DNA of 64,000 bases, from positions 6,634,001 through 6,698,000 of the forward strand of contig JAPWFG010000015.1 in assembly GCA_028015205.1 (NCBI GenBank). The letters run 5' to 3'. Below the pieces are notes generated by a model, which searched no databases, had not been told where the DNA came from, and saw only the letters and a list, made by a program, of their open reading frames with translations. The DNA comes from Mytilisepta virgata (taxonomy: Eukaryota; Mollusca; Bivalvia; Mytilida; Mytilidae). Made by a program: the position numbers and the translations under genes. Shown piece by piece: positions 37,931-49,100 of the stretch (positions are counted from its first letter, which is position 1; the number at the start of each line of letters is the position of its first letter).

Positions 37931-38115
37931 TATATGTCTTCATAGTATATAAATGTATCTTAGTGATATAGAAAATTGACAGAGTAGTATAGTCAAATGT
38001 AGTAATAGTATAGAAAATCTGCTTTATGTTATATCTAAACCTTTAATGATATGATTATCGTTACCATAAGGCATCTGTGGCGTTCCATAGATACGTCCAA
38101 TCAAGTATATCAAGG
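37931..38115 (-). repeat. ATAACATGGAG family repeat, copy 3 continued
   Basis: Contains ATGTCTTCATAGTATATAAA and CATAAGGCATCTGTGGCGTT in the inverted sense. Confidence 0.65.
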
Positions 38116-38787
38116 CGCAGTATATCATCGTCCAATTTCATATAACATGTACAAGTATTAGCTTTTCCAAAAAGAATTTAATGATAAGTGTGTATTTACA
38201 TTATTTAAAGTATTTATATACTAAGCATATATTTATATTGTATATCTTCATGGAAAATGTTTGGTGCTCTTGGTGAATGAAATTCTTTGTTCATGTTATA
38301 TGTGTATGTCAGTTGTTAGTAAAGATCATATATGTGGATATAGGATATATGAAAGTTTTTATGTTTTCATACTAGATATCACTGATTTATCGTGAGGACT
38401 AGGCTGTTTCTGGCAGATAAAAGACAAATATAATAAATAATAAAATCGTGTTAATTGAGTCAAATCTTGTGGAAATGAAGAAAGTACTAGAGTCCAAATC
38501 CGATACCTTGCGGGATTAGAAGACATTTACTAGGTTTCAATTTTCTAAACCAGTCAACGTACTTGATTCATCTTCAGTCGGTATTATCTTCCAATCAGGT
38601 AGAAGATAGCATTCATTATGCAGACTGTCCACCATTCAACTCTTAATACCGTTTCCGAGGAGACAGTTAAATTCGAAGTAAAGTTGAAATTCCCGCCGCT
38701 TGGTGTCGTTGTCCTTTAATAATTGCGTTCGGAATAACACATTGTAGTTAATTTACCACAATACAATGGATGTCGTCAAGGGATTTC
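38116..38787. other. Non-coding stretch
   Basis: Nothing recognised. It may be the remains of the Tc1 element that contains the next feature. Confidence 0.35.
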
Positions 38788-39150
38788 AACATTGCCGATA
38801 TACAAATTAGCAAAGTGGCCAATATCTTGCCACATGACATGCTACCCGCAATGAACCTACGTAGGGACGTTTTTCAGCATGACAACGCTCGGCCGAACAC
38901 AGCTCGTGCTACTGTTGACTTTCTAGGCAACTAGAACGTAACTGTACTCCCTTGGCCGTCTAAATCACCAGATTTTAACCCGATAGAAAATTTATATGAT
39001 TTGGGTCGGCGCGTGCGCAGTCGTCAACCAGCGCTGCAAATTCTGAAAGAACTACAGCGGGCTTAGAGCAGGAATGGACGAGAATTCCGCAACACGGTAT
39101 TTGTCGATTGATCGAGTCTATGCCGAGACGGGTCATATGTCAAAATCCTA
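38788..39150 (+). pseudogene. Tc1-family transposase, C-terminal fragment, dead
   Basis: One frame reads VFQHDNARPNTARATVDFLG, a stop, then VTVLPWPSKSPDFNPIENLY and GRRVRSRQP. These are the second Asp motif (QDNARPHTA type) and the SPDxNPIE motif carrying the third acidic residue of the DDE catalytic triad of Tc1 transposases. At least three in-frame stops (TAG after LGN, TAG after LQRA, TGA later) and a missing residue in the usual DELGRR show it is inactive. The N-terminal DNA-binding half is not recognisable upstream. Confidence 0.85.
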
Positions 39151-40290
39151 CGTACTTTATTCATGGCATTTGCATCACGTGACCTCATCTCTTTTAATAA
39201 AATTACCTCCCTTAGTTGTAGATCGAAAATGATAAAATTATTTGAAATACGGATAATCGAGTCTTTTCCCCGTTTAAAGCCTAACATCAGTATCGGGGCT
39301 GAAACTTTGTTAGATTCAGACGTAAAGACTATAAAAGTATATTCCATAATGAACATTTTAAATTTGGCAAGGATTAACTCAAATCGGACGGTTGTGATTG
39401 GAGCCAAGTCAAACTTTAAATGCGACAGCAAGATATGAGGTAACAGAGCTGTGAACTTACGTGGGAAACTATAAACACCGTATATAACACTGTTATTTAC
39501 TTACGACAACAGGCGAATACTTCGGACAAAACAAATTTCGAACTTTTGAATTATAGATTTCTAAAACTGTTCAAATTTGACAATTATTATTCTTTCGAAA
39601 ATCATATGCAATACCAAACTTCAAGAAACGAGATAATGAGGAAAAAATAGAACTGGGAGTAAAGTAAAGAAGTAGTAACCATCGACGAAAGCAATATTAT
39701 CCCTTTTGAAAAATTAAAAGAAATACTTGACTTTTGCCAAAAGTCTGATAGCTTTAAGTCAATGTCTCAAACTGAAATATGTAGCATAGTAGTATAGAAA
39801 ATATTGTAACATTAGATTCGAATCCAACAGATACTCATCATGTTCGACAAAGTGAACTAGATAGGTTGCTCAAGCATAGCTCTCGTACTATAATTGAGGT
39901 CCTTTCAATCAGTGGATCTTTGACGTGAGATCATTATCAGTTACGATAGACTCCAGGGACCAGTTGTTCAAACGTTAACCACAGTTTTCAGTTTCAAATT
40001 TTCGCTTCCTTGATTATGCCGGAGGACTGAAAATTTTCTGATGGGCTCATCCTATGACTTTGTGTGTCCATGCAAAATTCTGTAAAGGAATATTACTTAA
40101 AAATCTATATAATTGAAAGTTAAAAAAGTGATTAACTTTTGAACAACTGGGGCCAGGAATACATATTTCATGGATTTTTATATGTATGTGGAATGTTTTT
40201 ATTTTTTGTTAATTGACCTCTCGGATTATGAGAATATGAACACCGGTAGACCTCATCTTCGATAGTATCGAGAACCTATCTGCTGGAATG
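39151..40290. other. Non-coding stretch after the Tc1 relic
   Basis: Small opposing open frames at 39063-39438 overlap on both strands and have no domain. The block AAAATTACCTCCCTTAG is of a kind seen repeatedly in the window. No gene recognised. Confidence 0.4.
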
Positions 40291-40296
40291 TCGTTA

Positions 40297-41226
40297 TAGT
40301 CCAGTCAATCTAGCATAAATTTGACCCTAACCTTAACATAATTGCAACAGTAAATTTTTAAGTTTTAATCTTTAGCATTATACCCCAAATATACACAGAA
40401 AAAAGTCTAACAAAATCTAACTTGAGGAAGCCTAAAAAATCACGATTTTAAAATTCCTATGGAGATTTGCATTGAAAATGGGAGATAACTCCGTAAATAT
40501 CAATAAAAATTGATATAAAATTATAACTTTACCGCTTCTTTGCAGCAGAATGTATTGATTCTTGATATTTTAGCCGTCTTTAGAGTATAACAAACAACTC
40601 TAAAGGTTTTTTTATATCTTTTATCAAGCTACAACCTAGATTTCGTAATTCATTAGTTGACCATTTATTAAATTTTTCAACATGTCAAGGTAAAGAATCT
40701 CAAATTTAATAAAAATAATTAAGCATACATTATTCTTTTTGTGGTTTAAAGTTTCTTTAAACAAGGTAGATGCTGAACAAATATAATTTACAGATATAAA
40801 CAATACCAAAATTTCACATTATTTTTTCAAAATGGTCACAAAGCCACAAATTTGCAATTTCTTTAATGAAAAATGCGCAAAAAAAAATAAAAATACCCAT
40901 AACACTTCGGTTTTGTACATTTCACGAGCAGAAGATTATATAATATAGTCAAATACGAACTTATAACCCCATCAAAGTATCATACTTTACACGAATTTTA
41001 AGAAAATCAACCAAAACCTGACAAAAAAGACTCATTTTTGCGGAGTTATCTCCCTTTTCCAATGTTAATTTCCATAGGAAATTAAAAATGCTGATTTTGA
41101 GTTTTCCTCAAGTTAGATTTTATGGGACTTTTTTCTGTGTATATTTGGGGCTTAATGCTATAGATTAGAACTAAAACATTTTCTTTTGCAATTAATTTGA
41201 GGTTAAAACTTAGTCTGACTGGACTA
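40297..41226. mobile_element. 930-bp non-autonomous element, long inverted ends, TTA target duplication
   Basis: The ends begin TAGTCCAGTC and GACTGGACTA (complement). They continue as inverted repeats for about 190 bp each, with shared blocks CCCCAAATATACACAGAAAA, TCTAACTTGAGGAA, TTTCCTATGGA and GGGAGATAACTCCG. TTA flanks both sides (40294-40296 and 41227-41229), pointing to a PIF/Harbinger-like or similar transposase. The interior is AT-rich with no ORF. Confidence 0.75.
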
Positions 41227-42114
41227 TTACTTTTGCATGTACAAAACCTTTACTGCTGTTAAATACTGTTCGAATCATGTCATTTTTGTTGACATCAATT
41301 TTCGTGAATTGTGAAAAAGGGAATATTCCTGGATTTCGAATTTCGAAAAATGTTGAAATGAATAATCTAAATGGCAAAATTATTTAATATCAGAAGATAA
41401 ATGTACAGCTTTAGGTCTAATAGATTTCCTTTGACGTGTATTTAAAAAAAAAAAAACCTCATTCAATCTGATACATATATATGACCATTTTGGTGGATTG
41501 ATCTGTCCACGAAGTCCCCGAAAATTGCTATACCACGAATGATAAGTGTTTCGCTACGATGCATAGCTCTGATCCATGTTTCATAAACACTCAAACGACT
41601 ACGATCAAGACTGCCTGACTGGTTCCAAGGAATCAATAGAATAAATACACAAAAGACCGTTAATCTGATCACATTTATGATTAATCATAGTCATAAGAAT
41701 GTTTGTGAAACAAGGCCCTGGTTCCAAACCTTTCGGCCATTTTAGCACTTGAATATATATGCAAGATTTCAGTCTATGGTTTCGAATTTCCTTTCAGCAA
41801 CCACTGTGAGATGTTGAAATGTTCACAAACAGTGCATCAAAACTGGCATCACTAAATGATTGATGTTTTACCTACATGTATTAAAAAAAGAATTTCTAAA
41901 CTTCACTCTTATAGGGAGACATATCTTTTCTGTTTATCCTAATTATCATACACATGATTATAAAAAATAATGTTCGATTATAGAAAAACAGTATTTATTC
42001 TATAAAACTTGACTTTGTTGAAAATTTGTATTTCACAATTTTTAATAATACTACTTATATATCCATAAAAATTATACGATTCTTTTATTCAAACTTTTAA
42101 TTCTCATCTTTTAA
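41227..42114. other. Probable 3' flank/UTR of the EGF membrane protein gene
   Basis: AT-rich, with no coding exon. Candidate poly(A) signals cannot be told apart in such AT-rich DNA. Confidence 0.4.
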
Positions 42115-43121
42115 TCATGAAGGAAGTAATGGCGGAGGTGGGGGAGGGGGAGGGGGAGGGGGAGCGGGAGCGGGAGCGGGAGGTACTGGTATATTACCAT
42201 GTGACCTAGTGAAAACATTTCTCTCATCATGTCTTAAACCTGGAGGCTCACGAATTTTTGAAGTGCTGTGCTTCAGTTGTGAAAATCGTTTTGTTAAAGA
42301 ATGTCTGCTCTGTTTGCCACCCCTTCGTTCAAAACGATCATCAGTATCCTCCTGACTTGTTGATTCATGAAGAGACTTCCGCCGAGTAACTATTTCATGA
42401 GGATCGACGTTGTAACTCCATTTTCTCGGCGATAAAACCCTATTTAGAGACTTCCTAGATGAAGGCGACCGTCTTGAATGTACACGTTCTAGACCATGTG
42501 ACGAGTGTCTGCTCTCTTGTCTTTCCGGTGGTAGCACGTGTTCTACATTTAAAATTTCGTCGTTTAATTCCTCTGCATTGTATTGTTGATAACGGTTCAA
42601 TAAATCTCTTTGAAGTGAATCTAAAGTGTCTTCATTCCGTCTTCTCAAACTGTATTTTCTAGGCATTGCTTGGGTGTATGAATGATGTATATTTTGCTGT
42701 TCTAAGGGTTCTCCCCTCTTGGTCGAAATGTATAATCTTGATGGGGAATCTGTGTATGAACGGGCTCTATTTCGTTGTAATCTGGTCCCTATCTCGTCAT
42801 TGAGTGTACCATGAATTAATTCTGGGGAGTCATCACGTTTATTATGCCACGAATATTCAGGAACGTACGTGTTCCTGTTTTGTGATGTTGAATTTATAGG
42901 TTCTGAATAATATTGTATTGGTTCTGCGGGGCTATCATATATAATTTCTGACTTTATATCACGTCTCATAGTATTGTATCTAAAATCCTGTGTGTCAAAT
43001 GTATCCCCCCAAACATTGTCCATAGATAACGTTTGTTCTGGCATGCTGTGTCCAGTTATAAGTGGTTCTTCTTCATCAAGACCTACAGCCTTTTGTTCTT
43101 GTTCTAACACCTCTTCGTAAG
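42115..43121 (-). CDS. EGF membrane protein, last exon: cytoplasmic tail with polyproline end
   Basis: The acceptor TATATTTTAG|CT at 43122/43121 joins in phase 1 (G+CT, Ala) to the exon at 44257. The 335 residues are hydrophilic, with EEVLEQEQKAVGLDEEEPL at the start. Several basic-Ser motifs suit AGC-type kinases (RRKSLHES, RKSLNRVLSPRK, SRRSPSSR), and Tyr-containing stretches include PIQYYSEPI. The end reads PPAPAPA followed by about eleven prolines and LLPS before the TGA at 42115-42117. There is no enzyme domain. The polyproline is encoded by a GGAGGGGGAGGG-like run on the plus strand, prone to length variation. Confidence 0.8.
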
Positions 43122-46100
43122 CTAAAATATAAAGTAAATCAAATTTAAATGTATCTTTTTTTCTGTCATTCAGTTAAAACGAACATGGAATGAATGTACA
43201 ATAGAGACTTACGCATGCAATAAAGGAACATACGCCTAATACAAAAATGAAGTGAACAGTGCTTCACATCGAAAATCATTCAGTGCCAGTGGTAAAGTGG
43301 TAATAATTGTGTAGTTTCCAATATCGCAAGACAACCACTAAAACCAATTATAACACACCAAGTCTAAAGGAAATGCCAGACTCCTAAAGTAGAAAAACAT
43401 TGGGTGAATAAAACCAAATACACAAGAAATGTCCAGGGCAGGTTATACCTATAAAAAGTGGTAGAGTAACCTGTTTTATTGGTAACAAAAATCTAGGCTT
43501 TCTAGTAGTAAGTATATACATGAAAATATAAAATTTGATTCATTGAAAACCGTTTGAATTAAGTTTCAGTAAGTCACATATCTCCTTGATCTGTTGGTTT
43601 CTATATGACAATGTGACAAAACCATGTACCCCCAATGCTGATTTCAATGAGAAAGTTCAATAATACCAAATTTTGAGTAAAATGGACCCAAAAAATATTA
43701 TAATAATATGCACCTTCAAGTTCAAATATTAGTGCAGTCATTCTGCAGAATAAAAACTTCAGGGGGAGATAACCGGATGAAACATACATCCCCAATGCTC
43801 ATTTCACTCAGAAAATGACAATAACTTCATCATGCCAAAATTTGGTTGAAAATTGATTAAACAGAAATCCTCATAATGTTTACTCCCTCAATATGAGCAC
43901 AAGTATTCTGCAAAATAAAAGAATTCCAGTTTGAAGTTGTAGGAGGGGTATTTCAGACAAACTTAAAAAGAATTTCGCAGTTAGAATGATTTATTTTACA
44001 GCCCATAATTTTGTGAAAAATTGATAAAAATAGATGTCCTTATAGAGTACCTTTGGGATGTGTACAATCAATTTGTAAAATTAAATTTTCTAGCTTGAAA
44101 ACCGCAGAGGGAGTTATACCGACAAACAATGTACCCTCTGTGCAAACGGACGACAGACAGGGGTAAATTAATATACCGCAGACTATTCATAGAAAAAATC
44201 ATTCAAATATTGAAAATTTTAACCCAATAAATGTGGAAGTAACTGCATTTTGTTACCTTTTTTAAGTTCCAGCTTCGAAAGACTCTTTTCGTATTTTGTC
44301 AAGGCTTCTGAACGTTTTGGACACAGGAAACAGAAAAATTCACTGCACAACAAACCGCTGACTTCACATATCCCTGGTGGTAATGGAGGCGGAATGTCGT
44401 CTTTAGCTAAAAGTATATGGTATTGTGCTTTCATTTCCTCTCTGAAATAAAAATGATTCAGTTGTTTTCCGCTAATTAAATCTGAGAATTGGTATGTAGA
44501 AACATATTTAAAAAGATACTGAAATTATTAGAATATTTTCTAGTGTAATCTGACCTTCACAAAGGACAACCAGATGACATGCTTTCGTGATTTATGTGCC
44601 TCAAACTAAGATGACAAAATGTGGATTCATTGTTTGGTAGCAGATTATAATTTTTATTGTAGAAGCTACCTATTACTTCATTTTATATTATTTCAGGAAC
44701 TTGTTCACTTACATAGCTTTGTGGTGCACCAAAATTTCACCTGACCTTTAATATATTACCAGAATAGATCTTCATGCATATACCAAACTACACTTTAATC
44801 GTATACTTTTACCCTAAAAAGGCCCGGTGTACATTTAATGGAAAAAAAAAGTTCTGGAAATTTTTAATATTAATTACATTTCTCACATTTATTGAATGTA
44901 ATTTGTAATCGAGCCATTTTTCAATTATATGTAATTGTAAAATAATTGAATTGGTCTAAAATATCTTGTAATTACAATTACTTTTCAATTAAATTTCGAT
45001 TACAATTCAATATTTTTAAATATAAATTTCTTCTATTACTTTTTTGGCAGAACTTCAGTTAAATGTTAAAATATCCAAAACAGATCTTCGTCACTGTGCT
45101 TCTAAATCTCCTCAATGTTTGTTTTTCAGTTCTGCTTATCGCTAATTTTCAATCTCTTTCATAGCCAATATAAGTTCCGGGCAGATTTTTCAACCATAAA
45201 TGTATGTATTTAAATGGTTGTATTACATACACATCAAATGGGAAATATTTCGTCGAATCACATTGCCCAAATTTTGAAATCACGGTTCATCACGAATATT
45301 GTAAAAAATTGACATTAACCATTTGTTATGAATAAGAAAGATAAGCGGGTGTGTAGTAAAAATATCCAAAATGTAGCAATTCAGCAATAAACTGTATTAG
45401 CCAAAATGAACCATCAAAGGCCAGGTAAATAAACTGATAAATTTTCCTTCAACAAATTGATATTGCAAGTATAACATTAGCGTTTTTCAGTAGGAATTTC
45501 ACCATCATTTGAAATAATTTTGGTAGACTTTCACAAATTGTGTATCAGCGGTGAAATAATGTTGGGATTTATTTGCATCAGAACTAAAACCAATATCGGC
45601 AAAAGAATGTCTTTTCAAATCGAATATAGATATGTATACATAAATCGTGTACTTAGCATGAAGAAAGGCTATTTTCCTAAAGATTTAGAGAGTGAGCGAT
45701 ATAATCTATTTGGGCTTAGAAGAACAACCACATGCTCTACCTTACCTTCTCTTGTTGACACGGACAAAATGTATAATGAGAATTATAACAATAACCAAGA
45801 CCAGACCGCCAAATATACCGATAGCTATCTCTCCTTCATATATCTCTTCTGCTGTTATAACTATCACTGTAATAAGACATTTCAAAAAGTACGTAAAAAT
45901 ATTAAAATTTCAGATACATTGCCACAACCAGGACAATGTTTCATCAGTTAGGGAGGAACCATTTGATTTTTATGGTGGGGGTGGGGGTGAAATTTGAAAT
46001 GAAAAAGCAGGACCAGGATTATGATAAAATAACAAGCCAGGATCACTTTAGTTGTGAAAAAAATGCAAGACATATGTCAAGAAGGAAATATTTTAGTTTA

Positions 46101-49100
46101 AATGAAAATAAAATTTCAGGCCGCAATAGCGGGCAAAAAAATCCAGTTCTGGCGAAACTGTCGGCAAAAACAAATAGGCAGGACCACTTCATTTCATCCT
46201 AGCCCCCATAAAAATCAAATGGTTGCTCCGTTATACATTCTAGGTCAAAACAACTAAGAACACACTAATATGAACAGAGTTACAATCTAACCTAGTACAC
46301 ATAGCACTACATTTTAATTAAAGGTAATAAACTACAAGTCCGCACGCAGATTAATTCAATAAAACTCAGTATTCACCTAAATTTCTTGGTCAAGTGTTAA
46401 CAAGAGGAAATGATGAGATTAAATAATATCTGGTTAAGAAAGAACAAAAGGCTTTATCATTTCTGGTTTCTAACAAACCTGTTTCGTTCTTCTTTCTCTT
46501 TTCCTCACAGTAGATTCCATCAAACCCTTCCTTGCATATACAGACAAACCCCTTTGGAGTAGCTACACAGGATCCTTTCTCTCTACAGGGTTGAGAGTCG
46601 CATTCTGGGATCGCTAATTAAATCAATAATAGTGCTGATATTAATATACAGTTATTTAATGTTTAGCCAGACAATAGACCAGAATATTTTTCCAAAGGTA
46701 CTGGAACAGCTTTGTGTTCTATTGTCCGAAGTCAACGGCTGATGGCAATACAATACTTGACACGTTCCCCGTACCAAGGGAAAAATTTTCTGGTCTATTG
46801 CCTGGCTACACATTCAACAACTGTTTTATTACCTAATAGTAGTTATGGAAGCACATTTTTGTATTTTCAAAGTTTTGGGATAGAGAGATAAATATAAAGT
46901 AATAAATTCAAAACACTTTACAATATACAGTTAAAATATATTTAAAACGTCAAAAGGTCGCGGGCAATAGAACCAAAAGAACGTCGTTCTATTGCCCGAT
47001 AGACATAATTCACCAATCAAAACGCTACACCAGGCAACATACCGTCGTTCTATTGCCGATAGAAAATTAAATGTGAAATATGGTTAAAACTAAAATATCT
47101 CCAATAGAAATGTAATTAATATACTATTAGGTAATAAATAGAATTATTTCACACAAAGAAATAAAAAAAGAACACTACCAAATTGTTGTTGTGGTTTTTT
47201 TTCTTTGACATCTTAGGTTCACGTTTGGTAATAACAAAAAACATATGTGAAAGAGATATAAGACAAAATGCTAGAATTAAGAACAAATTTACTTGCTGCA
47301 CATATTATGGATTACATTTGCAACTAAAAATTGGGAAGAATTTACAGAATATTGAAAAGGAAACATTTTTTAAAATTATTTAGCTTTTATGTTTTTTAAG
47401 CACAGAATTATGTACCTACGGAATTATAACCCTGTCCTAGACAATTGTAAAGAAAAACGGGAAATAACAACTGCTGCACGCTTCCGTCAAAATCAATTAC
47501 TCAAAAGTTTAAGAGTGAGGGCTGTCAATGATAATAAATGGTCCTGTAGGAATCAATTCATCAGTTGGTAGTACTTTGCTCTCGCCCTGACTTGGTGTAT
47601 GGTGATGTGTTTAGTGAAGATCGCCGAGTGATGATGAAGTGTTCCGTAAAGATTATCAGTTATCTACGTTTATCCCCGATGGTGGGCATTGGGACTTTAC
47701 CATCCGGAAGCATTCTTTGCATCCTGAGGCAGAGCCGAAGGTGTACCGTGGTGCTGAAGGGTGGTACAATCTTAATGCCCACGGCTCTAAACGTAGGTAA
47801 CGAAATTATCCCAAGTTTGGCCATTTCGATGGTAAAAATATATGACCGTCGGACGAAACGCAACGAAAAATGCGACGTCAATTTCATTAAGCATATAAAC
47901 AGATATTAAATTTATGCAAAAAATGCCCTCCTTTCGTGTTGTTTTAACAAGACCATAAGAAGTAGGATTTAGTATAATATGTGATTTGTTTATACCATTC
48001 AGATAAAAAAAAAAATAGGATGATAGTTTTAATAATTTATATAAAAAAATGTTCTAGGTTCGTTATATTTAGAGAAAAAAAGAGAAAAAATGCTTCTCAT
48101 CTTCAACGTAATTGGCACAAAATTTACACACTCTCAAAGCTCTAGGTATCTTTTTATATCTTCCCCTTTTAACTGACAAGCAATGTTCACTGATCCAAAC
48201 TTTGGTAATTAAATTACGATATTCTGGTTTATCATAGCCTTGGTAAAAATTCCTGCATGTATTAATTTGATATTTTTGTAAAGATTTTAGTACTGTCATG
48301 TTAATATGTATAAATATGTATTTACAAAAGCATTGAGACTGAGAATACAAATAAGATATTTTAATTTGGTACCCAGGGCACTTAACCACTAGACAGGGGC
48401 ATTGGTTTTTAACCGACGTCACGTTAGCCAATCAACAACCGACTTTTATTCCAAGCCGGATGAGATACCGATTGATGTAGTGGTGTGATAGATCAGTGGA
48501 TGTAACATGTATGTGCAATGCCCAATTTAAAGATGACTGCTGTAACATAAAACAGTTACACATTTTTTAACTGAATCCAACAGAGAATAAGAAAACATTT
48601 CATGTTAGTCTGGTAATTACTGATACATGTTGTGAAATACAGGAATACCTACATTCACCACACCATCGGCCTTTATATCCCAATGGACATTTACACGTAA
48701 AAGGTGGTTCCTTATTTGGTCTCCATGTACACACACCACCATGGGCACATGGAGCTGCAAGGCAAGGGTTACCCTCAGTTTCTAAAAATAGTAAGATAAA
48801 AAATACATTGTACTTATACCCTGTACAGTCACTGAAAACCCATTTATAACGATTTGCTAGGCAACATATTCAAAACGACCAAAGAGCTTATCTGAATACT
48901 CGGAACACAAACTAGATAGTAGATACAACGGCAGTATTAAAATTGCGCACATTTCGGGATTAAGTGGAGTTACATTTGCGCAGTTTTTTTTTATTACATT
49001 TGAGAACAATATTTTTTCATTAAAAAACGTATATTTTACAGGAACATAAAATAGATGTGAAAACTTTTATTCAGCAAAATTTTAAAAAAGAACTATCGAT

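Noticed and set aside
39063..39438. Two opposing ORFs of 91 and 122 codons
   Set aside because: They overlap each other on both strands after the dead Tc1 fragment and show no domain.
42459..42662. Plus-strand ORF opposite the EGF-protein tail
   Set aside because: Shadow of the coding exon on the other strand.
45520..45951. 143-codon plus-strand ORF
   Set aside because: It is antisense to the transmembrane exon of the EGF gene, whose splice sites and phases match their neighbours.
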